In this document: positions 42,358 to 53,762 of the stretch, in pieces | How the letters are laid out: each line of letters opens with the position of its first letter | How positions within the stretch are numbered: the stretch's first letter is position 1 | Assembly: GCA_036365455.1 (NCBI GenBank) | Contig: JAWQUS010000008.1 | Coordinates: 13,251,501-13,315,500 of the forward strand | DNA: 64,000 nt | Direction of reading: 5' to 3' | Source of the DNA: Macrosoma leucophasiata | Taxonomy: Eukaryota > Arthropoda > Insecta > Lepidoptera > Hedylidae | Program-made: the position numbers and the translations under genes | The notes under the pieces: generated by a model | The model's input: the letters and a program-made list of their open reading frames with translations, nothing else | Told to the model about the DNA's origin: nothing | Database searches by the model: none

Positions 42358-42797
42358 AATACAAATAGGAAATATACAAAAAAAGTGCAGACAATCTTGT
42401 AGTAAAACTACTGTTTACGAATTACAATTAATGCTTTAAAAAATCTTGAATCTTCGTCTGCCGCTCTCGGCCTATGTTTCAAACCAGCGCAAGGCAATAT
42501 CTAAGCAAGTAAACGCTTCAGAAGCACTTACTATGTTTTCAACTTCATTATCTGAACATACGAGTACAATAACAAGTGAACGAACGATATTTTTAATTTT
42601 GGCAGCTAAATTGGCCATTATACGGTTTTACCTATGATTTTTTTATTAGTGTGTTTTTTTTATCTTAAGTTTCATAATTAAAACATTTATGTTATTCACT
42701 GTTTGACTGAAATGGCAGAAAACGCGCAAATGAAACTATTTAGGCACTGGTCGAAGAATAAAGGTAAAAGGCTAGGCAATTTATCATATCTTTAAAA
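42358..42797. other. No recognisable feature; possible downstream region of the protease-homologue exon
   Basis: Contains a minus-strand AATAAA near 42645. The 63-residue plus-strand frame at 42446 is unsupported. Confidence 0.35.
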
Positions 42798-43034
42798 TCA
42801 ATCATAACAACAACACTTATTTAAATTTAAGTGATACCTATGATAATTCTGTATACTGGTGTAAACCAGAGGCAAATCGTTACGGTATCCACAGCCGAAG
42901 CCCCAGGACTGCAAGCCGGCCAGACTGCCCTCGACCACTAGAGGAGCCCCGGGCACAGCCAGACAGGGAGTCACGGCGTCTTCTTCACGTGCCGTGCCCG
43001 TGCAGAGCATCCCTGGGCTTAACTGAGTCTTGTG
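42798..43034 (-). CDS. terminal exon of a serine-protease homologue (catalytic Ser lost)
   Basis: Acceptor AAATATTTGCAG, then 78 residues and TGA. The sequence QLSPGMLCTG, then TPCLAVPGAPLVVEGSLAGL and QSWGFGCGYRNDLPLVYTSI aligns with the end of chymotrypsin-fold proteases: the Cys before the active site, the GDSGGPL block, the SWG...GC pocket and the PGVYT segment. Here GDSGGPL reads AVPGAPL, so the catalytic serine is proline and the protein cannot be a normal protease. Insect serine-protease homologues of this kind act as cofactors in clotting or melanisation. The exons for the His and Asp regions were not found in the window: they may lie beyond long introns or be lost, leaving a pseudogene fragment. 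Confidence 0.65.
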   Translation of the reverse strand, partial: HKTQLSPGMLCTGTAREEDAVTPCLAVPGAPLVVEGSLAGLQSWGFGCGYRNDLPLVYTSIQNYHRYHLNLNKCCCYD

Positions 43035-43809
43035 CTGCAAATATTTTATGCGTAGTGAGTACTGGGAACTATTATAGGCCAGATGTTTATCATTCACTGC
43101 TTATGATTTACAAGTTGTCAAAAACCTATTGTGTAAATATCTGTCGATATTTGGATAACGTTCGATTTACTAAAATGTTACTAATATGGACTTTTTCCAA
43201 ACTGTGTGTACCAAGTGGTACCTAGATACAGATTATTTCAGATATCGATCCTATACTACGGATTATGTCTCATTGCCTTCGGGAAGGCTTCCCTATCCTT
43301 CAGTTATAGCGTTGCCATATTTAAATATTTAGATGTACTCAGCTACGAATAATTAATATTGTTAGTTTGACATTTTTCAGCGAATTTACTTCCATTTTTT
43401 TAAACTGTAGCTATGTGTATATCAATAGTTCTTCCCAATCATATAAGTATTCATACATAGCTTAAACTAAATATAAAAAATCTTACCCTATTATAACCTT
43501 CACAATAAATGTTCGGTGTTGTTATAGTGAAGGAAATAGTTCTAAGCATCGGATCTATCTTCTCGTCGTGAAAGAATGTTGAAGACCTCGGTAGACATAA
43601 GTCACGATCCTTGATTTAAAGGAATACTTTATGATTAATTAGGCTTGTTACCATAAACAGTTGTAAAATAATAATTCAAGAATATAACAGGGGAGAAGTA
43701 GGTACAGCGGCTTCTTCTTGACCCCTTGTACCGCTTATAAATAGAGCAAAAGCGGTAGTCTCACTCAAAATTAAAGACGTGAAGGGGGAACAAAGGGTCA
43801 GTCTCCTAG
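43035..43809. other. No recognisable feature
   Basis: Searched by eye for upstream protease exons (AAHC or DIAL-like coding on the minus strand); none seen. Confidence 0.35.
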
Positions 43810-43990
43810 ATCTTTCGGGTCTGTAAAGCGTTATTTCTTTCACACTTTACCTATGTGAAATTTGTCGACTATTTTGATTAAGTTTTGACCAATACCGGAC
43901 TATCAGTACTTACGAAGGCAGTGTACAGCGGAGATAACGCTCTACGAAATCGAAACTAGCCGATTATCTCTTTCGTAGGCTCGATTCTTG
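43810..43990. mobile_element. palindromic MITE (GTAGAGCGTTATC family), copy 2
   Basis: CTGTAAAGCGTTATTTC, then ACCAATACCGGACTATCAG and GATAACGCTCTACGAAATCG to TTTCGTAGGCTCGA. Matches 29287-29508. A partial third copy begins near 44955. Confidence 0.6.
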
Positions 43991-44000
43991 CTACCTACTT

Positions 44001-44060
44001 GCTGCTTAATGGTGTACAACGCTATCGTGTTCCGGTCAGGTGGTAAAGAACGCCCTCATA
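44001..44060 (+). repeat. SINE-like family B fragment
   Basis: Short block with AACGCTATCGTGTTCCGGTC, then AGGTGGTAAAG. Confidence 0.55.
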
Positions 44061-44954
44061 AGTAGGTACCTAACTTCCTTTACTTCCACCAGACGTCATA
44101 AAGGTTTAAAAAATAGGTAAACTACATAACAGTATAGTACATTTTTGTTAGCATTGGACAGAAGGAATTTATGTGTCTTTTTAGGTAAGTTTTATAAGTA
44201 AAAAGTTCAAAAATGTCGATCTTCATTCCGAAAACTAATGATACTAATAAAATACTGTATTATTGTCAAATATTAGGTTTTAAGCAATACTTTTTTCGAA
44301 TTACATAACAGTAACTGGCAACATATTTATTTTATAATTTAATTAAACTTTTGCGTTTTCTAAAACGTCTCCTATTTATAAAAGACCTAAAGATATAGTG
44401 GTCAAGAATACAAAGGAATAAACCAATTAAGATTAAAGGTTAAAAATACGTACATCACGCACGCACGACGCACAACATGGTATTTTTAATTAATAAAGTT
44501 GGATTATACACAATGACAATTTTGCTGTTTTAACATAGGTACTCGTATACAAAAAGTTTTGTGATACCTGCTTCTGGCTTTTCCTTCTGTCTAATTCTAA
44601 AAAAAATGTGCTATATTTCACAAAATAATATATTATAAACGCAAGTAATTATGATTAAAATCCACAAAATACACACTGTATAATCACATCTTCCCCATCC
44701 GCTAACAAAAGCTTGATTTTCAGTCAAACTAAAATCAGGTGACAATAACGGAATTGATTTAACGTACGACCTGAAAATTATTATATTTCTTAATATTTAC
44801 CAAAATTGATAAATAATCCTAATAATTTGTTAAACATTTAATAGCGGGCAGATAGTTATTCATTCTATGGGCCCTATTCGCCACGATAACTGCGGTATCT
44901 ACCGTTTCCTTTCGTAAATCTAAACCATCCAATTAGTCTCCAACAAGATGGGTA
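44061..44954. other. No recognisable feature
   Basis: AT-rich; no coding or repeat boundary. Confidence 0.4.
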
Positions 44955-45045
44955 TATTGCACAATGCACGTCGACTTTAGAAAGATATTTCGGTTAATTT
45001 CGGCTCTGTAGATACCTTGGTACCTATGTTTGTCGACCTTCTTGA
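44955..45045. repeat. palindromic MITE family, partial copy 3
   Basis: GCACAATGCACGTCGACTTTAG, then AAGATATTTCGGTTAATTTC and GGCTCTGTAGA match the left arm of the 29287 element; the right arm is missing. Confidence 0.45.
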
Positions 45046-45083
45046 TCAGAGATTGTTAGATATCCACCAATTATATTCATTGG

Positions 45084-45395
45084 TGCAAATAGCTTAGCAC
45101 TGGTGGAAAAGGATTCAGCTAAGATATGTTTTTTATATGGATGGATGTGTGCTATTGATGCGAGCTATCTAGCTATCTATGGATACGTGCTGCGGGCCGT
45201 CGCAAGTGGTGTAGAGAGCTATGTGCACAGCAGAGTAGGTATCTACAGTATGCCGCGCAATTTGCGGCGGCGCATCTTCATAGCGCATCTTCCTCGTACA
45301 GCTACATAGCTTAGTATCGGTGAAAACGATCACATATTTTCGTAGCGTAGATTTCACATCTTCACAGCATAGCTGCATAGCACATCTCTGGTGGA
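45084..45395. repeat. candidate MITE with CTGGTGGAAAAG near both ends
   Basis: CACTGGTGGAAAAGGATTC near the left and TCTCTGGTGGAAAAGC near the right, in direct rather than inverted orientation, with repeated CATAGC/TAGCTA words between. Boundaries are uncertain. Overlapping frames on both strands look like by-products. Confidence 0.3.
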
Positions 45396-45654
45396 AAAGC
45401 TTTAAAAGTTTTCAATTCACCCTTAGAATTGAAAAGGGCTTTTTAATAATGTAGTCATCTGGGTACGACGTCTTCAGATCTCCATCATTATAATCGATTA
45501 AAAATATGGATTAAACTGAAAGTTACCGAAATTTCGCACAGTGTTTAAATGCATAAAATTCAATTTTCACTCCAATGTCCACTCCAATTCCACTCAAATT
45601 TGTTTGAATTACAAATTAATATATTTCCATAAATAATTAATTTCAAATTCCATA

Positions 45655-45962
45655 ACTGCCTCAGTAGCCTAGTGGTAGCAGGCCACTACTACTACGCTGG
45701 GGTCCTGGGTTCGATTCCCGGGTCGGGGATATTAGAGATAACGGTGTAAAATCCTTTATCTCTGGTTCTATTGGGATTTATCCATTTTCTGGAAGTTTCC
45801 CAGTACCTCGAAGTTTGGTAATGTGTCCGGAGATGTCAATAGGCTCGCCACCGGTCACATGGGCCAAAACGTAGGTAACCGGCGAATCGTAGGTGTTTGC
45901 ATGGATTGATGCATGCATTTACATCTGCCTACCCCTTCAAGGATTACAGGCGTGAAGTTACG
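45655..45962 (+). repeat. tRNA-derived SINE, family C, full copy
   Basis: CAGTAGCCTAGTGGTAGCAG (A box) and GGTTCGATTCCCGGGTC (B box) head a body with TGTCCGGAGATGTCAATAGG, CTCGCCACCGGTCACATGGG and CTACCCCTTCAAGGATTACAG. Confidence 0.8.
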
Positions 45963-46844
45963 TTTTTATTTAAACGTTTTTTTATATTTCCTTTTTCTAA
46001 AGATGATTAACTAAACAAACTTATAATGCAAATAAGAGGTATGAGGAAGAATGTCTATATATGTGTTTTTTTAGCACTCAATATATTCGTCTTGCCCGGG
46101 CCTCCCCTACATCAATTCACTTACCTAAAACGAATATCTCTATACAATCTAAAGAGAGCAAGATCGCCAGCCAATGTATTTGAATCGAAATCTTGATGAA
46201 TTATCACAAAGAGTATGATATGAAGACAGCTCCCGCGATCGGAATAATTTTCACCCACAACAACCCCCAATTCTCCTACCGACACTCTAAAATGAAAAAA
46301 TATTACCTTTAAGTAGGTGTCTCATATATTTCATAACTAGAACCTACTAGGGTAGGTATTAATGATAATATAAGAAATAAAATGTCGTTAAATTAATATT
46401 ATTACAGTGTTAAATAGCGGTGTTGCGCAGGTTACACTACACTACATCACATTGATTTCGATAGTGTTCATTTGTGAGTAGCTTTGTGTTTTGTAAACCG
46501 CTGTAGGTAAGTATGCGTGCGTAGGATGTGCATACAATTCGTACGAATGGAAAACAAATTATTTCTTTTATAGAGAATATTTTACCCGTTCTAGTTATAA
46601 ACCCTTTCTTTTAATTATTTTGTAATTTCATTTACTATTATAATTATAACTCGATTTTCTAATTGGGGTGTTTGATGCTACATGTAAACTGCACATAATA
46701 ATATGTTCTAAACCAAATGGAAGTTTTTGTTTTCATAATTTTAATGTTTTTTTAGCCTTTGTCATTAGGTAAGATGTGAAAAGGTAGACTGGCAATCCTG
46801 TATTACTTTTTTATAAACTTTATCTGTCTCACTGTGTGTGCGTT
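45963..46844. other. No recognisable feature
   Basis: AT-rich intergenic DNA. Confidence 0.4.
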
Positions 46845-48892
46845 GGTCAGCCTCAGTAGTGTAGTGTTAGCAAGCCACTACTTCTACGCTGGGTTCGATT
46901 TCCAGGTCGGTCTATCAGAGAGAACGATGTGAAATCCTTTCTTTCTGGTTTTATTGGTAATTTTCTATTTTCTTGCAGTTTTCCAGTAGGTAGGTACCTC
47001 GGAGTTAAGTAATATGCCCGGAGATGTCAACCGGCTCGCCACCTGTTACATGGGGTTATTCGTCAACTTGACACGGACGACCGGACACACGTGTGTCCAG
47101 TTGGTTAAACTTGAAATTGTAATGACTTGTTATTTCGTCGTCTGGACACGACAATATTTTTGCGTGTGTCCACATAGTGAAACTTAAAAAAAATACCCTT
47201 TTGTTTTCGCCAACTGGACACACGTCCACATTTTAACCGAATTCATGTCAAAGTACAGTCACGAAGATTATTTTTCAAGACAAAGGACTTCATTTAGTTG
47301 CCAATATTCCAACTATCCGTCAACCGAACAATGACGGTCACACCATTCTAATGGGGCGGTAGTAAGTAAGTGCAATAATGCAAGATGGGCAGCAGCGTCC
47401 TGCGATGAAACTACCGCCACCGCAACCGCCAATTTACATGCCAAGCGTGGCGATTGTGGCAAGGGGGCGGGTATGTATCCGTATATGTATATGAGGGTAT
47501 TTATATAATGAGGGTATGTAATAATATGGCTAATACAGTTAAACTTGAACAGTTTCAGCATGTAGATCGCATCGGTATTCTCGTTTTTGCCCATCACAAC
47601 ATGTGAGAAATTGTTGCCCATTCAAAGGAATTCTTCTGTGATGATTTAAAACATGCGTTAGATAATGCCATCAACTATTCACGATTCATGTCGATATTGG
47701 GCGTACAAAATATCATACAAACATTATTCCTACTATTTATGCTCTGCTTCCCAATAAAATAGTGGAAACTTATAAAACGTTATTTTGTTTAATTAAAAGC
47801 CAAATACCCCAGCGGCACACAGAAACTAATACATGGTTGTGATTTTAAAAAGCACCTTAATCAGGCTTTGCAACATGAATTTAGTCTTGGTAAAATGATT
47901 GTTATACCTACAAGTGGCTAGCTCAATGATTACTGAAATACTATGTTAAGTGACAAGTATTGTTGTTACAGAGTTAAGATGAATGATTATTATTTGTAAA
48001 ATTATACATTTTAGAATTGTGATGCCATAAATATGCTCTATTGATCATTTTTGTGATTTTTAATTCATTATTTCTCCGAGTTCAATTCTCGTTCAAACTT
48101 CATTGCAACTTAATTTAGTAAATAAGCAAACAAGCTTTGCAAGTTTGTATAGAAAAGGAGTATATATTTCAAGGGCAAAACTTTTTTGGCTTTGATGATA
48201 AATACAGAAATTTAATTGCTACTTTAAATTATGTGTTGGTGATTTTAAAATTATGTATATTTAGAGAATATTGGCTATTTTCACTCTTTTCCTATAGGTA
48301 GTCAAACCGTGTCTTTATTTTAATAAATCGTACTTTAATTCGATTGTTTATTAAAATTTAAACCATTAGGTTTTATCAGCAAAAATATGAGTCAGTTTAT
48401 TTTCATAATGTTGTACTAGATTTTGCTCGCGACTTCGTCTACTTGACTTTGCTGTAAAGTTTCATCCAAATCCATCCAGTAGTTTTTTCTTGAAAGAGTA
48501 CAAACATCCATACTCACAAACATTAGCATTTAAAATATTAAGTAAGATGTAATAAACGAGGAGATTATGCACATGACTGTACCTTTTTTGCAAAAAAAAA
48601 GTGATAGTGTCCAGTTGGTGAAAAGATAAAAGTGGTTTTATTTAAGTTTCACCATGTGGACACACGCAAAAATATTGTCGTGTCCAGACGCCGAAATAAC
48701 AAGTCATAACAATTTCAAGTTTAACCAACTGGACACACGTGTGTCCGGTCGTCCGTGTCGAGTTGACGAATAATCCGTTACATGAGCCAAAACGTAACCG
48801 GCGAATCGTGTGTGTTTGGATGTATACCTACTTGTATTCATGCATTCACGTCTGCTTACCCTTTCGGGGATTAAAGACGTGAAGTTAGGTTT
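46845..48892 (+). repeat. tRNA-derived SINE, family C, split by a 1.7-kb element
   Basis: 46845-47052 holds the head and CTCGCCACCTGTTACATG. 48777-48892 resumes with GTTACATGAGCCAAAACG and CTTACCCTTTCGGGGATTA. The intact copy at 45655 shows the pre-insertion order. Confidence 0.8.
47053..48776. mobile_element. 1724-bp long-inverted-repeat element, GGGTTATTCGTCAAC ends, 8-bp duplication
   Basis: Left end GGGTTATTCGTCAACTTGAC; right end, inverted, GGATTATTCGTCAACTCGAC. Arms of about 180 bp include ACACACGTGTGTCCAGTTGG and GACACGACAATATTTTTGCG. GTTACATG is duplicated exactly at 47045-47052 and 48777-48784, and the target is a family C SINE. The interior has a 102-residue minus-strand frame and a Helitron/LINE-like tail at 48415-48545. 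The end sequence and 8-bp duplication resemble the element at 14401. Confidence 0.88.
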
Positions 48893-49018
48893 GAAGTTTC
48901 TTTCGATTATACATTTATATTGTAACACAAACATGTAAGTAGCTATTTTAACCCCCAATCCTAATGATTGATAAACATATAACTCCGATAATTACGTGCT
49001 AATGTATATCTTGAAAAT
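48893..49018. other. Spacer before mariner copy 3
   Basis: Short AT-rich spacer; nothing seen. Confidence 0.4.
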
Positions 49019-50311
49019 AATAGGTTGGGGAAAAAGTCTTTTCGCATTATAGTATGTATGAACTTGTAATAAAATCTCTATGGCTGTAGTATTTGTATCT
49101 GGCTGGTTTTGGTATCATTAAAAGTTAAAATTCTATAGAACATAATTCCAAATTCAAATTAGACAAATGTGTGATTTTCATTTGTTTTTCGTACTGTCAA
49201 GATGAGTGAATCTAATGAAGAAATTCGATACATTTTAAAATTTTACTACAAACAAGGTAAAAATGCAACGTAAGCCGCGAAAAAAATTTGCGATGTTTAT
49301 GGACCTAGTGCAGTGTCTGTGAGAGTAGCACAAATTTGGTTTAAGCGTTTTCAATCCGGAAATTTTGATGTCAAAGATGCACCGCACCTCGCTCTGGTCG
49401 CCCTATTACGGATAAAGTGGATGCCATTTTTGAAAAAGTGGAGCAAGATTGACATATCAGTAGTTACGACGTAGCTGAAGAACTGAGAATTGATCACAAA
49501 ACAGTTTTGGCGCATTTGAAAAAATCTGGGTACAAAAAAAAGTTCGATATTTGGGTACCTCACGAGCTCACTGAAAGAAACCTAATGAACCGTGTACTCA
49601 TTTGTGATTCTTTATTACGACGTAATGAAACCGAATCATTTTTGAAGAAGCTGATAACTGGTGATGAAAAGTGGATCACGTACGACAAGAACGTGCGAAA
49701 AAGGTCGTGATCAAAGGCCGGTCAGGCTTCACAGACTGTGGCGAAACCCGGGTTAACTCGCAATAAGGTGATGTTGTGTGTGTGGTGGGATTGGAAGGGC
49801 ATTATTGAGGCATTATGAGCTATTACCACCAGACAGGACTATCGATTCTGAACTCTACTGCGAACAACTGATGAGATTAAAGCAAGAAGTTGAGAGAAAG
49901 CGGCTGGAATTGATCAACAGAAGGGGTGTGGTGTTTCATCATGATAACGCTAGACCTCACACATCTATAGCCACTCAGCAAAAATTAAGAGTTTGGCTGG
50001 GAGGTGTTAATGCATCCGCCGTATAGTCCTGACCTTGCACCTTCAGATTTCCACCTGTTTCGGTCTCTTCAGAATTCTTTATGCAATGTTAGGTTAACAT
50101 CACAAGAGGACTGCCAAATCCACTTGTCGCGGTATTTTGATGAGAAGTCCCAAAATTTTTATAGCAATGGAATCATGTCCCTACCTACAAGATGGCAAAA
50201 GGTTATCGAACAAAATGGTACATACATACTTTAGTTAAATTTAAATTAACTATATTAAAAAATGTTTTGAATTATCTAAAAAAATGCGAAGAAACTTTTT
50301 CCCCAACCTAA
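49019..50311 (+). mobile_element. mariner transposon, copy 3
   Basis: Ends AGGTTGGGGAAAAAGTC and ACTTTTTCCCCAACCT with TA-type flanks. Nearly identical to copy 2. Confidence 0.92.
49202..50234 (+). pseudogene. mariner transposase pseudogene, copy 3
   Basis: The ATG at 49202 starts MSESNEEIRYILKFYY. Lesions: CAA to TAA near 49270, the same ACCGC insertion and TGA as copy 2 (near 49384 and 49450), a TGG-to-TGA stop near 49709, a short insertion near 49806 and a small deletion near 49990. The catalytic motifs TGDEKW, HDNARPH and YSPDLAPSDF are present but in different frames. It cannot make transposase. Confidence 0.9.
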
Positions 50312-51274
50312 TACATTAGCACGGAGCAACCAGTGGTAGGAAGATAGGTAATTATTTGAATAAAAGAATTCAAGGTAAGGGGTTATTGAAATCACACCAT
50401 ATAATTGTAATTTTTTAAAGAGGTTTTAGCAACAACAATGATCAATGACATCACACTTATCGTATCGAACACGAATGATTAATAGGTAGATATCTTGCGC
50501 CAAAACCAGAATACCACCAGTCATACATCCAGTCGCAATAGATAACTAAACACCATAAAAGAAGGTAGAGTTACCTGTAATAATTTACTCTGTTTACTCT
50601 ATTACAAAAAAAATACTTATATAATGATGAAATCATTATTTTAAACCCACTTCGACGAAAATTCACAAAAACTAATTAGGTAAATCATTCGTTAATCAAC
50701 AATCATTAAATGATCGTGATCACATTATACAGATAACCATCTGTGTCTTATGGGTAAATATAACCTAACCTAAATCCATGCTTACATATCTAAACACAAA
50801 TTCTATGTTAACATTCAACTGTCACAAATAGAATAGCACATTGATAAAGGTACTCTCTTATTTACGTAGGTACTTATTTATATAGAATAACCACCGAGAT
50901 AAATTCGTACTTACATTGAATCCATTCTTAAGCTTATTTAAATTCTTAACTACTTATCAATAGGAAGGTAAACAATCATAGCATCAATAGGAAGGTAAAT
51001 AAATAATATAGCTACTGTAAATTTAGCTATAAATTTATGACCTAAGTACTAGATTGATTAAATAAATATAATTCGTCAAAAAAATACGATCACATTTAGT
51101 TATAAATTCGAATCACAGTTAAAACAACATGCTTAACGTTGCTTTTACATGTCCACTATGAAACACGTTTATTATAAATACCTACTTAAATATTGAAATC
51201 CGCGAAAAGTAATAAAGCATTTTTTTTTTTACACAACAATTAAGAATTTAAAATATGGGACAAATTTACTGTTT
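50312..51274. other. Downstream region of the Tudor gene
   Basis: AT-rich. A minus-strand AATAAA at 51168-51173, about 100 bases past the Tudor stop codon, is a plausible polyadenylation signal. Nothing else recognised. Confidence 0.4.
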
Positions 51275-52467
51275 TTAAGCATTTACATCTTGCCACTGCC
51301 CATTTGTGGCCAGGCTTATGTCCACTAGATGTGGAATAACAAAACCTTTTCCCAGTTGCTTGACAGTGATATTAAAATTCGAGCCCCTGCATAGTATTTT
51401 TCGTAACTCAGCACTGCGATTATCGCTTGGATCGACACAACAGTAGATCGCTGCGACTGGAAATTTTATAAATGGTTCCGGGAGAGGTTTCATTCGTCGG
51501 ACATCAATCTCTATTATTTTGCCCCAGTCCAGCAGTTGCACGTAAGCTTTGCGGCCAGGCACGGTGACTTGTTTGATTAAGCCACGTTCATATTTGTTCG
51601 GTGACTTTTGTACGCTGATAAAGTTTAAAGGCCTGATGTCTTCCCGAGGAAGCTGTCTTTGGCATTTTGAATAATTGACGAGCTCTTTTCTCATCTCTAA
51701 GAACTTCAAAAATGTATCTTTGCGAGCCACGAAGAATCCAATTACATTGTGTCCAAATTGATATCTCACTTCCACCGTCTCTCCGACCTGAAGACTTGGA
51801 TAATTGTAATAGAATTTTGTAATTAACGCAGCATCATTCTGAGTCAAACTAATGTAGTCATCGAACGACAAAGCGCAGCAGGTTCGTATCAGGATGTTTC
51901 CGAGGTCGTCAACCATGCTGTTCATCAGACTGACTACAATCGAACGATCATTTTTATCGCGCACTAGCACCATGGGCCTCTCATCTGCCGCAATGTATTG
52001 TTGCATGATTCTTGTGGCACGTTGGTCCCACTCCCAGCCCTTAATTGGTATGCAGTCTGCTAAACGAGTAAGCGTGGCAAGCGGAGGAATGGTGGAGCTC
52101 AATTTTGGTTTCCTTATGTCCTCTATCTTCACGTGGGCTTCATTAAACCCATAATCAATTGCGTGCATGTTATATTCCCAACTGTCCTTGAGGTGTTTCA
52201 AGTAGATCAAACCGATCACTTTTCCACGAATATATTTTTTTGCGGTTAGAGACTTATAAATGACAACGTCGCCGGTACGCATTTCCTCAGTATGCATATT
52301 GTCGTCGAAAACTTGTACTGCTTTCAAATATCTGTTGAACACTCTGGGCCGCACGTAGAAATTGTGTGGTGAATTGATGTGGCTGACGTCAACCCATACT
52401 ATGGAGCCCAATGTAAACTTGTTAAGATCAATAATTTTCTGGAGTTCGTTTATGGAATCTATTATAT
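51275..52467 (-). CDS. exon 2 of the Tudor gene
   Basis: Acceptor TTTATATTACAG at 52468 upward. 1193 nt open to TAA at 51275-51277, holding essentially the whole protein. The frame also runs open for 16 codons into the intron, so an ORF-only view would place a false start there. Confidence 0.88.
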
Positions 52468-53762
52468 CTGTAATATAAAATAAAACGACATCAGGTCTAA
52501 TAGAAATTATCATCAAATTAAAAGTTTCTTTTTTTTATAGTTGATATATCTAATGTGATGAAATAAGTATTTTCTGGCAATGGATATAATATTTCACTGG
52601 TGGTGTAGGTAACTCGCGGGTGCTCCAAGACGGGGTGGGTGTTCAACATGGTTGAAAGTTCGGTGTCAATTTTGAGGTTTCTTGGGATGCTGATTACGAA
52701 AATGACACCTTTTTTCAGATTCAAGATGGCGAAACAATATTTTTTCCAAAATTTGATACGGGTACGTATACGTTAATATACGTAATATACGTTTTTGAGA
52801 TTTCTTGGGGTGTTGGTTACGAAAATGACATCTATTTTAAAATCCAAGATGGCGGAAAGTATCTAAGTCTTTTCAAAATATGATATGGGTGTCAATTTCG
52901 AGGTTTCTTAGGGTATTTCGATCTAACCCAGTTTTTACTTAGTGGTAGGTAATTGTAAGATATTTCATCTGCACTAACTTAACAGTCCTCTAGCATAATC
53001 CATCTGTCAATTTTACGTTTAAGTTCCGTCTCCTCAGGAGAGGGAAAGACATTAGAGGCGAAGTCTCTAACTTTGTGCCGCAGACACAGCTAGTAATAAA
53101 TATTATAGTAATGAATATTATAAAACGGGCTGTTATCTTCTTATCACAATTTATAATGGTGACTTATTTAGGAAGACGGTCAGGATATGATGTAATTGTC
53201 AAAGCTTCTTTACTCGGTTACCTAAGTTTGATATTTTTATAATTATGTTATCAACAAGTGAGGAGTAAATGCGATCGTTGCTGAGCCAAATGCCAAAAAG
53301 GACCTTACGTAACCACCTAACTGACATTACTGTTACGATAGTGATGAAAACTAGATTCTGGTCTGCATCACCGAATCAGCTTATTAATTTCATTTCATTA
53401 ATTCAGTTTTCTAATACCTTTGCCTACGCCCTTAAGCCCGTCACGGGAACTTAACTACCAGTAAAAACTATTGCAATTAGATAACGAGCGAATCATTGAC
53501 AATCACCCATATTAGGGCTATTTATCCATAATACAGTGTTAATCAAGAGCATTTTAACATGGAATTTAGTGAACTGAGCATCCTAGCTAACTACAACCTA
53601 GAAATAACAAGTGCAGCACAATGAAAACTGTTATAACACAATAACTTAAATCATAGGTCATACGTGTAATACCTACAAGTATTCAAACACACAAAGGTAC
53701 ATTAGCTTAGATTAGCAAAAAACATATATTTTGTTCTTACCTTTCGTTGAATTTGAAGCCAT
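51275..53762 (-). CDS. two-module Tudor-domain protein, 404 residues
   Basis: Model: complement of join 51275-52467 and 53741-53762; phase 1 junction, GT-AG. It starts MASNSTK then DIIDSINELQKIIDL. Module 1 (about residues 25-165): FTLGSIVWVDVSHINSPHNF, then TGDVVIYKSL, HAIDYGFNEAHV and PLATLTRLADCIPI. Module 2 (about 232-404): LQVGETVEVRYQFG, then RGLIKQVT, YVQLLDWGKIIEIDV, RMKPLPEPF and FPVAAIYCCVDPSD. Both follow the extended-Tudor plan, with the core strand IDYGF or LDWGK and the PLP..F..P.AAI.C ending. Such proteins bind methyl-arginine tails of PIWI-type partners and act in germ granules, but the aromatic cage is incomplete, so binding is inference. It has no helicase, KH, LOTUS or MYND domain. 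I cannot assign an orthologue. Confidence 0.85.
52540..52925. repeat. diverged tandem repeat in the Tudor intron
   Basis: Units sharing TTTGAGGTTTCTTGGGATGC, TGATTACGAAAATGACA and TCAAGATGGCG start near 52670 and 52793, with partial units near 52600 and 52900. The step is roughly 120 bp. Confidence 0.6.
53741..53762 (-). CDS. exon 1 of the Tudor gene (22 coding nt)
   Basis: ATGGCTTCAAATTCAACGAA then AG, donor GTAAGAAC. Encodes MASNSTK plus one base; GAT is completed by exon 2. An overlapping upstream ATG (10 nt before) is out of frame. Confidence 0.65.

Noticed and set aside
45103..45378. Overlapping frames on both strands
   Set aside because: Lie within a candidate MITE; no domain and mutual overlap.
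45660..45735. Apparent tRNA gene (A and B boxes)
   Set aside because: The same head and tail recur at several places (46845, and in part at 60455 and 4080), so it is the head of a SINE.
52468..52516. ATG start of the long Tudor reading frame at 52516
   Set aside because: The first 16 codons are intronic: they contain the polypyrimidine tract and acceptor TATTACAG, and the upstream exon supplies a matching phase.
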